A stretch of 47,763 bases of DNA from JANXQE01 sp035651635 (GTDB taxonomy: Bacteria; Verrucomicrobiota; Verrucomicrobiia; Limisphaerales; UBA8199): assembly GCA_035651635.1 (NCBI GenBank), contig DASRFK010000176.1, positions 1 through 47,763 on the forward strand, given 5' to 3'. The position numbers and the translations under genes were made by a program. This document shows, one piece after another, positions 33,394-42,832 of the stretch. Under the pieces are notes generated by a model. The model made no database searches and had not been told where the DNA came from. It was given only the letters and a program-made list of their open reading frames with translations. How positions within the stretch are numbered: position 1 is the stretch's first letter; each line of letters begins with the position of its first letter.

Positions 33394-36300
33394 ATGCCAA
33401 CTCAACTCCGCTCTTTATTTGCGAAGCCGATTGACCGCCACATCGAAGGCGTGATCAAGGCTGACGACGAAAGCGACCTCCTTACCGAGGTTTCCGAGTA
33501 CGTCGTCACCAAGGAAATCGCCAAGCGCCTGGACGAATTGCTCGGTGTCTATCTTGCGGGCGGATCCGCCAATGGCGTTTGGGTCGCCGGTTTCTTCGGT
33601 TCTGGGAAGTCTCATCTCCTGAAGATTCTGTCTCTGCTGCTGGAGAATCGCCTGCTTGGTAGCACCCGCGTTGGTGACCTGTTCCTTCCAAAACTGGAGG
33701 ACGACCCCTTGCTTAAGGCCGATCTGGCGAAAGCGATGAAAATTCCGTCGCGGTCCATTCGCTTCAACATTGACCAGAAGGCGGACCTGATTGCAAAAGA
33801 CCAGACGGACGCCCTGCTGGCCGTGTTTGTCAAAGTGTTCAACGAGCTGCGCGGCTACTACCCCAAGCAGGGCTATATCGCGGAAGTTGAAGCAGACCTT
33901 GATGCACGAAATCTGCTTGCCCCTTTTAAAGAATCTTACCGCGCCGAGGCTGGACGGGATTGGGAGGAGGATCGGGATGTCGTCCACACGCTGGAAAATG
34001 AGACCTTCGCCCACGCCTATTCCAAGGTCGCGGGGATGGCTTACAGCGAAGCCCTCCAGGTGCTGGACCGAAAACAGGCGGCTTACAAAGTTTCCATCGA
34101 ATCGTTTGTTGAATCCGTCAAAGCATGGCTCGATCGCCAGCCGCCAAACTTCCGTCTCAATTTCTTCGTGGACGAAGTCGGGCAATTCGTGGGCACGAGC
34201 TCCAAGCTCATGCTCAACCTGCAAACCGTCGCCGAGACGCTCGCCACCAAGTGCCAGGGGCGGGCTTGGCTCTTCGTAACATCGCAGGGTGATTTGGCCA
34301 CTGTGCTCGGGGACCTTGGCACAGCCGCCAATGATTTCACGAAAATTCAAGGGCGTTTTAAGACCCTTCTCAATTTGACCAGTCAGGACGTGGCAGAAGT
34401 GATTTGCAGACGCTTGCTCGCCAAAGACCCGCCCCAGCCGGACGAGCTCACCAATCTCTACAACATCGAGAAGAACACCCTGAAAACCCTGTTCCAATTC
34501 AGCGACGGCTCTCGGACTTATCGCGGCTTCGAGGATGAAGGGGATTTCTGTGATTTCTATCCCTTCCACCCGTACCAGTTCGAGTTGCTGCAGGCATCTC
34601 TGATTGCCCTCTCGAAGCATAATTTCTTTACCGGGCGCCAACGCTCGATCGGAGAGCGCTCAATGCTCGGCATTCTGCAGGACGTGGTGAAGTCAATTGC
34701 AGGAGCACCGCTTGGCCGCTTTGCCACTTTTGACCGGATGTTTGAGGGTATTCGAAATGCCCTCCGTGCCGATTTGCAAAATGCCATTCAAACGGCTGAA
34801 CGCAATCTCGGTGGTCAGGAACTCTTGTCGGTGCGCCTGCTCAAAGCGTTGTTCCTCCTGAAGTTCGTCAAAGAGTTCAAAGCCACTCCACGTAATCTGG
34901 CGATTCTGCTCATTGAGCGCTGCGACCTCGATGTCGCTGCGCACGAACTCGATGTCCGCACGGCCCTGAATCAGTTGGAGAATGACACCTACATCCAACG
35001 CAACGGTGACGTTTATGAGTTCCTCACCGACGACGAAAAAGACGTGGAGACCGAGATCAAGGACACCGATGTCGATGAAACCGACATCGCGGAGTTGCTC
35101 GGGCAAATTGTCTTCGACGACATCATCCAGGACACAAAGCTCCGGTTCGAAGACAACAAACAGGATTACCCCTTTACTCGTCGGCTGGACGGACAGGTGT
35201 TCCGGAAACGGGAATACGATCTCGGAATTCACGTCGCATCACCACTGCACGAGAACTATGACAAGCCCACCGAGCTAATCGCGCAATCAATGGGTAGAAC
35301 GGAACTGCTGCTTATCCTTCCTCCGGACAAGCTTTTGTTTGATGATCTCAAACTGCACCGCCAAACCGAGAAATACGTGCAGCAGAATCTTTCACCAACC
35401 CTGCCCGAAGCACGCCGGACCATCCTGACCACGAAGGCGCAGAAGAATGTGGACCGCCGCAACTCGCTTCTCGACCGCCTGAAGGACGCGGTCTGCAAAG
35501 GGCGCCTTCTGCTCAACGGCAACGTTCTCACCTGCACTTCCACGGACGCCCGGACCCGCATTGCCAAAGCTTTTCAAGATCTCGTCCACTATGCCTTCCC
35601 TTCACTGAGGATGATCCGAAAGAATTTTGTCGAATCCGACCTGGCGCAAATACTCACCACTCCAGCCGACGATTTCTTTAAGAATGACGATGGCACGCTC
35701 GGCGAGGCGGAGCAAGAAATCCTGCTCAAACTCCAACTAGCCCGTGCTCAGGGCCAGCGTGTCTCTGTCGCGGACTCGCTAGCCACGTTTGTGAAAAAGC
35801 CATACGGTTGGCCAGAAACCGCCACGCTTTGCCTCGTGGCGCGACTGTTCATGCGTGGCAAGGTGGAACTGCGCAACGGTGGAAATCTGCTTACGGCGGA
35901 GGAGGCGCTTCCTGCGCTTTCTAACAACCGAAACTTCAACAGCACTGTTGTGACCTTGCAGGAACAATTCGATGCTGCCGCTATCACCAAGCTTAAGAAA
36001 TTCCACCAGGATTTCTTTCATACTCCCAACACAGCAGCCGATGCGAAGGATGCCGCGCTGGAATTTCAGAAAAAGCTCAATGCCGAGGCCGGAGAGTTGG
36101 AATTGTTGGCCTCGCATGCCTCGACTTATCCTTTCATGGCGTCTTTGGGATCCATCGCCACGGATTTGAAGGCGCTGGCGAGCCGCGAATGGTCGCACTG
36201 CCTCAAGAACCTGGCTGATTTCTCCGAGCGGCTCCTCGATACCAAAGAGACGACTCTCGATCCACTAAAATCGTTCTACAATGGGCCAAAGCGTGGCATC

Positions 36301-36894
36301 TACGATGATATCACAGCCTTCCTCCACGACGAGGAGCCAAACTTCGCGGACGTGGACGGCACCGAAGCTGTGGAGCTTCGTGAAGCTCTAGCCTCTCCCA
36401 CCCCTTATAAAGGCAATATCCTCCAGCAGGCCAAAGTCAGACTCGACACCTTGCGGGCCAAGGTGGCCGTTGTCGTGAAAAAGACGCGATCCGAGGCCAG
36501 CAGCCGCATCGAGACGGCCAAAGAGAGCGTCGAGGCAGCGCCCGACTTCGGTTCACTAGCCCCGCAGGAAAAGTCGGAGGTGCTTCGGCCTTTTGTGACT
36601 GCGACTGAGAAGATCCAAAAGGAGCGCCTCGCGCCTGTCGTTCGCCAGATTGCCGATCGTGCGGCAAATGAGTCGCTGCCGCAGCAGCTCCATCGCGTTT
36701 CTCAACTCGCCGAAGCCAAAAAGCCGGCAGAACTCAAGGATGGTGGGGCCGTGCAATACGTTTCCGCCCGCCTTATCCCCATCGTTTATAACAAGGCCAT
36801 CCTGGAATCCGAGACTGATCTCGAAGCCTATCTTGCGGCCGTGAAGAAGGCTTACACCGAGGAACTGAAAAAGAAACGCCGGATTACGCTGTGA
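33394..36894 (+). CDS. brxC: BREX ATPase BrxC (PglY-like)
   Basis: A 1166-residue AAA+ type ATPase. Walker A AGFFGSGKSH lies near residues 65-74, a Walker B-like FFVDEVGQF near 255, and the protein is long and helical with coiled-coil stretches near the C-terminus. BrxC is the large ATPase of BREX and is needed for defence and modification. The C-terminus is rich in lysine and glutamate. Its TGA overlaps the GTG of pglX (36891-36894). Gene order and length fit BREX type 1. Confidence 0.95.
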   Translation: MPTQLRSLFAKPIDRHIEGVIKADDESDLLTEVSEYVVTKEIAKRLDELLGVYLAGGSANGVWVAGFFGSGKSHLLKILSLLLENRLLGSTRVGDLFLPKLEDDPLLKADLAKAMKIPSRSIRFNIDQKADLIAKDQTDALLAVFVKVFNELRGYYPKQGYIAEVEADLDARNLLAPFKESYRAEAGRDWEEDRDVVHTLENETFAHAYSKVAGMAYSEALQVLDRKQAAYKVSIESFVESVKAWLDRQPPNFRLNFFVDEVGQFVGTSSKLMLNLQTVAETLATKCQGRAWLFVTSQGDLATVLGDLGTAANDFTKIQGRFKTLLNLTSQDVAEVICRRLLAKDPPQPDELTNLYNIEKNTLKTLFQFSDGSRTYRGFEDEGDFCDFYPFHPYQFELLQASLIALSKHNFFTGRQRSIGERSMLGILQDVVKSIAGAPLGRFATFDRMFEGIRNALRADLQNAIQTAERNLGGQELLSVRLLKALFLLKFVKEFKATPRNLAILLIERCDLDVAAHELDVRTALNQLENDTYIQRNGDVYEFLTDDEKDVETEIKDTDVDETDIAELLGQIVFDDIIQDTKLRFEDNKQDYPFTRRLDGQVFRKREYDLGIHVASPLHENYDKPTELIAQSMGRTELLLILPPDKLLFDDLKLHRQTEKYVQQNLSPTLPEARRTILTTKAQKNVDRRNSLLDRLKDAVCKGRLLLNGNVLTCTSTDARTRIAKAFQDLVHYAFPSLRMIRKNFVESDLAQILTTPADDFFKNDDGTLGEAEQEILLKLQLARAQGQRVSVADSLATFVKKPYGWPETATLCLVARLFMRGKVELRNGGNLLTAEEALPALSNNRNFNSTVVTLQEQFDAAAITKLKKFHQDFFHTPNTAADAKDAALEFQKKLNAEAGELELLASHASTYPFMASLGSIATDLKALASREWSHCLKNLADFSERLLDTKETTLDPLKSFYNGPKRGIYDDITAFLHDEEPNFADVDGTEAVELREALASPTPYKGNILQQAKVRLDTLRAKVAVVVKKTRSEASSRIETAKESVEAAPDFGSLAPQEKSEVLRPFVTATEKIQKERLAPVVRQIADRAANESLPQQLHRVSQLAEAKKPAELKDGGAVQYVSARLIPIVYNKAILESETDLEAYLAAVKKAYTEELKKKRRITL

Positions 36895-39800
36895 ACCACT
36901 CTGGCCTTAAGACATTTGCCCAGGACGCGCGCCGCAAACTTCGTGAATTGGTCGGCACGCGGCTCGATTACGTGCTGAACGCTCACACAGCGGAATTGCG
37001 TCAGCAAGCCGCCCAAGTTGCCGAGTTGCGCAAGGCTCTGGAAACCGAGGGCGACGATCCGCTCATCGAGCGCGTTGCCTATACATGGTTCAATCGGCTG
37101 GCCGCGCTGCGGTTCATGGATGCCAACGGCTATCATCCGTTTGGCGCTCGCGTCATTACGCCGGCAACGGCCAATGAGACGCTACCGGAAGTGTTGCAAC
37201 AAGCACGCGTCGGAGCACTCGATGCGGACCTCCGCGCCAGCATTGCCAATCCAGACGCCTTCGATGACTTGCTCTCGGGACGCATTCCCGTGGACCACCC
37301 GGAGGCGCAGGTTTTTAAGCTGCTGCTCGTGGCCGCGTGCAATTACTACCACAAGCTCATGCCGTTCCTGTTCGAGAAGATCGGCGATGCCACGGAACTG
37401 CTCCTGCCGGGCGACCTGCTCACGGAACATTCCATCGTGGCCGACTTCCGCGAGAATTTAACCGACCAGGATTGCCAGAATGAGGAAGTCCTCGGCTGGT
37501 TCTACCAGTATTACATCTCGGAGAAGAAGGACGAGGTGATGGGGCGCAACGGCGCCGTGCCCAAGCAGGATATTCCGGCGGTCACCCAGCTTTTCACGCC
37601 ACATTGGATTGTCCGTTATCTCGTGGAGAACTCGCTGGGCCGGCTGTGGCTGCTGAATCGTCCGCAATCCAGGCTGCGCGAGAAAATGCCCTACTACATC
37701 GAGGGCGACGCGCAGACTGATTTCCAAAAGATCACCAAGCCAGAGGACATCCGCCTACTTGATCCGGCGGGTGGCAGCGGGCACATGCTCACCTACGCCT
37801 TTGATCTCCTGTACGCCATCTACGAGGAGGAAGGCTACGACGCGCCGGAAATTCCCAGCCTAATCTTGCGGCACAATCTTTATGGTGTGGACATATGTGA
37901 CCGCGCGGTAGCCTTAGCCTCTTTTGCGCTCTGCATGAAAGCTCGCGCCAAGGACAGTCGGTTCTTCCGCCGGGTGGTTCAGCCAAATCTGATATCGCTC
38001 CAGGAACTCCGTATTGGCGAAGAGGATTTCCAAAGTTATGCAAATGAGCTGAAACTCGAATCCTTTTTTGAACAAAAGGCTAACGAATGGATAAACGATG
38101 GAAGCCTTCTTGCACGACAACGTTTCTTCGATTCACGCAAGGTCGCCGAAACGCTGCTCCGTCTGCTTGAGTCAAGAGGCGAACTGCTCCAGCGCTTGGC
38201 CACTTTCGGTCTCAGCGAAAAACTGAAAAATGCGTTTCTTAAGTTTTTTGCAGAAGGACACAAGATTGATGACCTGGCGGCTTCAGAAATCCAAAGACTT
38301 GCCGCTGCCGTTTTTAACACTCTCGTTGCCTCAAAGGAAATCGTTGGTTTCAGCAAAGAGCTCACTCTTGGTGATTTAGCAAAGCAGATTTATTTGTACT
38401 TCGTGAGCCAATTCGCGGAGGCCAAGAACTTCGGCTCGCTTATCCAGCCCTGCCTTTCTGAGAATGAAATGCTGCGATTCCGAGAGAAGGTCTCAACCCT
38501 TTATTCTCAAGCAGGAAATGTCGATCTCTTGGTTGCGCAAACCCACTCAAAAGTCCTTGGCGTTTTCGAGCAAGCCCAATACCTCTTCCCTCGTTATTCG
38601 ATATTAGTCGCTAATCCACCATACATGGGGTCTGGAAGCATGAATGCGCCTATGAAAGCGTTTGCGGCGGCTATCTATCCGAAGACGAAAACAGACACGT
38701 TCAGTATGTTTATAGAACGATGCCTGACTCTTGCGAGTTTTGATGGGTTTGTGGGCTGCGTAACAATGCAAACGTGGATGTTCCTGTCCTCCTTTGCGGC
38801 CATGCGGCGTGACATCCTTCTTAAGAACCAAATCGAAAACTGCGTTCAGATCGGCTTCAATAGCTTTCCAGAGTTGAACTCGAAGGTCGCCCAAGCTGTT
38901 GCTTTTGTGCTCCGCAAAGGCTCGGCTAAACGAGCGGGGGTCTATTTCAACTTAAACTCGGCCGCACAGTCGGCAGATAAGGAACGTGTTTTTCGAGAGC
39001 AAATCGCGAAGAATGCGGTGTTTCGGGCTACAAATGCCGAATTTGAAGCCATACCAGGGCAGCCCATCGCTTACTGGCTATCTCCTCGGATGCGGAACTG
39101 CTTTAATAATGAGACCTATGGTCAGCACCTGGCCTCCGAGGGCGCTGTAAAGACTGGAGACAATGCACGATTCATCCGCTTTATTTGGGAAGTGGCGATG
39201 AGCGATATCGGCGCGAACGGTCCTTGGCGCAAGCATCCAAAGGGAGGTCCCTTTCGGAAGTGGTATGGGAATTTAGATTGCGTTGTGGCGTGGACCGAGT
39301 CCGCCCGACAGCACTATAAAGAAGATTTTATAGCTCGCATTCCGACGGAGGCTATCTGGAACCTCGTTGGAATTACCTGGACAGCAGTATCCAGTAGCGA
39401 ACTTTCATTTCGGGTCAAGTCGGAAGATGAGATTCCAAACAACGCAGCGCTGTTCGTTTATCCAAAGGACGGCCATCACCTGCTTGCTTACCTGTGCGGC
39501 TTGAACTCATGCTTGACGCCGCATTTCTTGGAGGTCCTCAGCCCGACTTTGAATTATCTTGTCGGGGACGTGCTCTCGATCCCATTTCCGCTAGATCAGG
39601 GAGTTCGGGAGGCAGCATCAGAACTTGGAAGGAGCTTGATCGCTGCCTCTCAGGCTGACTGGAACAACTTCGAGACCTCGTGGGATTTTCACGACCTGCC
39701 GTTGCTGCGGCCGGGAATCAAAGGGACAACTCTGGCGATAAGCTGGCAGAACTGGAAAGTGCAATGCGATATGGCCATCAAACGGGTGCGAGAGTTGGAG

Positions 39801-40670
39801 ACGGAAAACAACCGTCTCTTCATCACCGCTTACGGTTTGCTGGATGAGCTCAAGCCGGAAGTGCCGGAGGAGCAAATCACCCTTGCTTGCGCCGACGTGC
39901 GCAAAGACATGGCGGCGTTTGTCTCATACGCGGTTGGCTGCATGTTCGGCCGCTACTCATTGGACGCTCCCGGTCTCATCCTCGCCGACGGCGGTGCAAC
40001 GGTGCAGGATTACCTCGCCAAGGTCCCGCACCCCACCTTCGCGCCCGACGCGGATGGCATCTTGCCTATCCTCGACGGCGAATGGTTCACCGATGACATT
40101 GTGCCCCGTTTCCGCGAGTTCCTGCGTGTCACGTTCGGCGAAGACGCGCTGGCCGAGAACATCGCCTTCATTGAAACCGCGCTCGGCAAGTTGGACGCCA
40201 AGACCGGCAAGGTGAAGCCAGTGGATCTTCGGACCTTCCTAGCACGGGATTTTTACAAGGAGCATGTCCGGACCTATAAGAAGCGGCCCATCTACTGGAT
40301 GTTTAGCAGCCCGGAAGGCAACTTTCAGGCTCTCATCTACCTGCACCGCTACACCCGCGACACGGTGAACCTGTTGCTCAACGATTACGTCCGCGAATTC
40401 ATCGGCAAGTTGGAGGAAAAGCACCGCCAACTCACCGCCGTCAGCCTCAACGAAGCCGCTCGGCCCGGTGACCGCACCAAAGCGGCGAAGGAACTCGGCA
40501 AAATCGACAAAATGCTGAAAGAGATGAAAGCCTGGGAACGAGATGTTATTCTACCCCTCGCCCAGCAACGCATCGAACTCGATCTCGATGACGGCGTGAA
40601 GGTCAATTATCAGAAATTCAAGGGAGCAGTAGCGGACATCCCGGGTTTGGAAAAGGAGGAGGAGGAATGA
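36891..40670 (+). CDS. pglX: BREX-1 adenine-specific DNA methyltransferase PglX
   Basis: A 1259-residue N6-adenine methyltransferase. The SAM-binding motif DPAGGSGHM is near residues 289-297 and the catalytic NPPY motif at about 575-578, in NPPYMGSGS. PglX methylates a non-palindromic site to mark self DNA. A helical C-terminal third includes LEEKHRQL and a final coiled coil. It starts with GTG overlapping brxC (GTGA). A strong GGAGGAGG lies just before its stop and could start the micro-ORF that follows. Both catalytic motifs are intact. Confidence 0.96.
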   Translation: MNHSGLKTFAQDARRKLRELVGTRLDYVLNAHTAELRQQAAQVAELRKALETEGDDPLIERVAYTWFNRLAALRFMDANGYHPFGARVITPATANETLPEVLQQARVGALDADLRASIANPDAFDDLLSGRIPVDHPEAQVFKLLLVAACNYYHKLMPFLFEKIGDATELLLPGDLLTEHSIVADFRENLTDQDCQNEEVLGWFYQYYISEKKDEVMGRNGAVPKQDIPAVTQLFTPHWIVRYLVENSLGRLWLLNRPQSRLREKMPYYIEGDAQTDFQKITKPEDIRLLDPAGGSGHMLTYAFDLLYAIYEEEGYDAPEIPSLILRHNLYGVDICDRAVALASFALCMKARAKDSRFFRRVVQPNLISLQELRIGEEDFQSYANELKLESFFEQKANEWINDGSLLARQRFFDSRKVAETLLRLLESRGELLQRLATFGLSEKLKNAFLKFFAEGHKIDDLAASEIQRLAAAVFNTLVASKEIVGFSKELTLGDLAKQIYLYFVSQFAEAKNFGSLIQPCLSENEMLRFREKVSTLYSQAGNVDLLVAQTHSKVLGVFEQAQYLFPRYSILVANPPYMGSGSMNAPMKAFAAAIYPKTKTDTFSMFIERCLTLASFDGFVGCVTMQTWMFLSSFAAMRRDILLKNQIENCVQIGFNSFPELNSKVAQAVAFVLRKGSAKRAGVYFNLNSAAQSADKERVFREQIAKNAVFRATNAEFEAIPGQPIAYWLSPRMRNCFNNETYGQHLASEGAVKTGDNARFIRFIWEVAMSDIGANGPWRKHPKGGPFRKWYGNLDCVVAWTESARQHYKEDFIARIPTEAIWNLVGITWTAVSSSELSFRVKSEDEIPNNAALFVYPKDGHHLLAYLCGLNSCLTPHFLEVLSPTLNYLVGDVLSIPFPLDQGVREAASELGRSLIAASQADWNNFETSWDFHDLPLLRPGIKGTTLAISWQNWKVQCDMAIKRVRELETENNRLFITAYGLLDELKPEVPEEQITLACADVRKDMAAFVSYAVGCMFGRYSLDAPGLILADGGATVQDYLAKVPHPTFAPDADGILPILDGEWFTDDIVPRFREFLRVTFGEDALAENIAFIETALGKLDAKTGKVKPVDLRTFLARDFYKEHVRTYKKRPIYWMFSSPEGNFQALIYLHRYTRDTVNLLLNDYVREFIGKLEEKHRQLTAVSLNEAARPGDRTKAAKELGKIDKMLKEMKAWERDVILPLAQQRIELDLDDGVKVNYQKFKGAVADIPGLEKEEEE

Positions 40671-40753
40671 ACCGCAGGTCATCCAAAAGAAGAATACCTA
40701 GATGTGACAACTTCACAACCAGAGGCTATTTTAAAACATTTGTATTGCATTAG
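40667..40753 (+). CDS. 28-codon micro-ORF after pglX (possible remnant)
   Basis: ATG at 40667 overlaps the pglX stop (ATGA) and is preceded by GGAGGAGG, an excellent ribosome binding site. The 28-residue product is very basic at the start (MNRRSSKRRIPR) and ends with VLH. The overlapping start looks like the start of a former next operon gene that was broken when the RloAB cassette entered. It may also be chance or a leader peptide for rloA. Confidence 0.35.
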   Translation: MNRRSSKRRIPRCDNFTTRGYFKTFVLH

Positions 40754-40762
40754 GTGGTATTT

Positions 40763-40779
40763 GTGTGATTTTATCACAC
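40763..40779. promoter_or_regulatory. Perfect inverted repeat just upstream of rloA
   Basis: GTGTGAT and ATCACAC form a perfect 7-bp repeat around TTT, ending five bases before the rloA ATG. The surrounding leader is AT-rich, unlike the BREX genes. In RNA the hairpin would cover the ribosome binding region; in DNA it could be an operator. Either would regulate rloAB separately from BREX. Confidence 0.5.
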
Positions 40780-40784
40780 TTGTT

Positions 40785-42191
40785 ATGCTCTTAACATTTA
40801 CAATAAAGAACTTTAGATCTTTTCGAGGGGAGCAAACTCTCTCGATGATCGCTAGCGGCAGGCAGCCAGACCACTCGAAGCATTTGGCGCGTATTCCTGA
40901 TGATGAGAATCAAGCGCTTCCAGTTGCCGTCGTGTATGGGGCGAACGGAGCTGGGAAATCGAATCTTGTAAAAGCCATGCTCTTTCTTGAAAGTCTGGTC
41001 TTAAGAGGGACCGAACCGAAGAAGCCAATAGGACGGCGCCCATTTGTGCTAGACAAGGAAAGCATGGGGCTTCCAACAGAGCTTAGTCTCCAATTCGTTG
41101 AGGAAGGAAACGTTTACGCCTTTGGCTGCAAGCTCAACGACCGGATTGTGGAGGCTGAGTGGCTTAGCCTCTTGCGGAACGGGAAGGAAATAGCTGTTTA
41201 CGAGCGGCTGACAACGGACCAGGGAGAAGTCAGAATTGAGCCTGGGCCCGTACTGAAGGATGATACGTGGGGAGACCACGCCAAGGCTTTAGCGCTCACG
41301 AGAGTCGGAGTTTTGCCGAATCAGCTCTTTTTGCATGTGGTGGGCAAGACTCTAAGAGAACAAGATCAAGGGCCTATCATCGCCGGTGCGCTGCGATGGT
41401 TCATGGAGCGTCTCACAATCATCCCGGCTGACTCTCCCTTTTCCAAGTTGGCACAATTAGTGGCTCACGATACCGAGTTCACGAGTTTTGCGGGTGATTT
41501 CCTCAGGCGGGTTGCGACTGGAGTCGATCGATTGGTTGTTGATAGCGCTAACGTTGAGGAAACCATGCTAGGCCCATTTAAGCAAATCATCGACGAACTT
41601 CCCGCTGGGGGGACCACAACGTTCCCTGGTCCTGACGGCACAGAGTTGGTCGTGGAAAAAGGGGAAGGCACAACTGTAAAGCTGCGCACGGTACATGCCG
41701 AGCATCTCACACCAGAGGGTGCACGAGTTAAGCTGCCTTTCTCGGAAGAGTCAGACGGTACACAACGGGTGACCCATCTGCTACCGGCCCTACACTCCGT
41801 ATGTAATCAGCCGGGACTGTTTGTAATCGACGAGATTGATCGGAGCTTACATCCGCTCCTCGCAAAAGGTTTTGTCCGGGCCTTTCTTAAGGCCTGTGCC
41901 GGCAAAGGCAGCCAACTGATCTTTACCACACACGAAACCGCGTTTCTTGACCTGGATCTATTGCGGCGCGATGAAATCTGGTTTGCAGACAAGAAGCCAC
42001 CTATTAACGCAACGGAACTGTATTCCTTGGCTGACTACAAGGTCCGCACCGACCTCAAAATCGACAAAGCATATCTTCAGGGCAGGTTTGAAGCTGTCCC
42101 GCCGATTGAGCCGGAACTCCCTGATTGGGTAAGGCACATCATGGATGAATTGAAGCCAAGAGGAGTTGCCGCACCTCTAACAGCGGCATGA
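40785..42191 (+). CDS. rloA: RloA / AbiLi-type AAA ATPase
   Basis: A 468-residue AAA_15/AAA_21 ATPase. It starts with MLLTFTIKNFRSFRGEQTLS, typical of this family; Walker A GANGAGKSN (Lys58) follows, and Walker B FVIDEIDRSLHP (Asp349-Glu350) and an FTTHE switch segment close the domain. RloA with RloB forms the AbiL-type abortive infection pair also found beside type I restriction genes. The ATG at 40785 was chosen over a GTG 27 codons upstream because the fold begins there. It overlaps rloB as ATGA (42188-42191). Confidence 0.88.
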   Translation: MLLTFTIKNFRSFRGEQTLSMIASGRQPDHSKHLARIPDDENQALPVAVVYGANGAGKSNLVKAMLFLESLVLRGTEPKKPIGRRPFVLDKESMGLPTELSLQFVEEGNVYAFGCKLNDRIVEAEWLSLLRNGKEIAVYERLTTDQGEVRIEPGPVLKDDTWGDHAKALALTRVGVLPNQLFLHVVGKTLREQDQGPIIAGALRWFMERLTIIPADSPFSKLAQLVAHDTEFTSFAGDFLRRVATGVDRLVVDSANVEETMLGPFKQIIDELPAGGTTTFPGPDGTELVVEKGEGTTVKLRTVHAEHLTPEGARVKLPFSEESDGTQRVTHLLPALHSVCNQPGLFVIDEIDRSLHPLLAKGFVRAFLKACAGKGSQLIFTTHETAFLDLDLLRRDEIWFADKKPPINATELYSLADYKVRTDLKIDKAYLQGRFEAVPPIEPELPDWVRHIMDELKPRGVAAPLTAA

Positions 42192-42832
42192 GTCTGCTCA
42201 ACCGAAAGCCGATCTCCATTGGTCGTGCCCAACGCACCTTGCGGGATGATCGGGTTTTCGTCGTGGCAACGGATGATACCTATGCGCCAGCTCAGTATTT
42301 TGAGCACCTACCGCTGTCTCGTGTGAAGGTGATTGTGCTTGCGACACCGCTCAATTCGGGACTGTCGGCGCCCGCCCATGTGGTCGATCGGTTGAAAGAT
42401 GCTTTTTCCAACGTAAGGCGTAGAGGCGAAATTCAGTCCGGAGATGAATTCTGGGTCTTGCTGGATACAGATCACCACTTCCGGGATCAGAATCTTCCCG
42501 GGACACTCGAAGCGATGAGACAAGCGCGGCAGGCCGGGCTTGAGGTTGCCGTGAGCAATCCATGCTTCGAGCTGTGGCTTTTGCTGCACCATGAGGATGT
42601 CCCACTCGGCACGGTGTTTGCGAACGCGGACGCGATTGTGCAAAGACTGCGGACGATACTCGGAGAATACAATAAGACCAACATCAAGACTGGTCATTTT
42701 CCTCTGACAAAGGTGCCAGACGCAATCCGTCGGGCTCTGGTCCTTCAGAACGGGCCGGCAGGTCCTTGGCCGGAGGAAACGGGCACGCATGTTTATTTAC
42801 TGATGCAACGGGTTCTGCCTCTCATCGCATGA
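42188..42832 (+). CDS. rloB: RloB / AbiLii-type protein
   Basis: A 214-residue protein with the RloB domain: VFVVATDDTYAPAQYF near the start, FWVLLDTDHHFRD in the middle, and SNPCFELWLLLHHEDVP, the most typical RloB motif. The acidic residues suggest a Toprim-like nuclease, so RloB is thought to be the effector of the pair. The last codons overlap the pglZ ATG (42829-42832), so the pair is built into the BREX operon on its 3' side, whereas on its 5' side it has its own leader. Confidence 0.88.
   Translation: MSLLNRKPISIGRAQRTLRDDRVFVVATDDTYAPAQYFEHLPLSRVKVIVLATPLNSGLSAPAHVVDRLKDAFSNVRRRGEIQSGDEFWVLLDTDHHFRDQNLPGTLEAMRQARQAGLEVAVSNPCFELWLLLHHEDVPLGTVFANADAIVQRLRTILGEYNKTNIKTGHFPLTKVPDAIRRALVLQNGPAGPWPEETGTHVYLLMQRVLPLIA

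Noticed and set aside
33415..34641. 408-codon minus-strand frame opposite brxC
   Set aside because: It is antisense to brxC with its Walker motifs; no domain is visible in the shadow translation.
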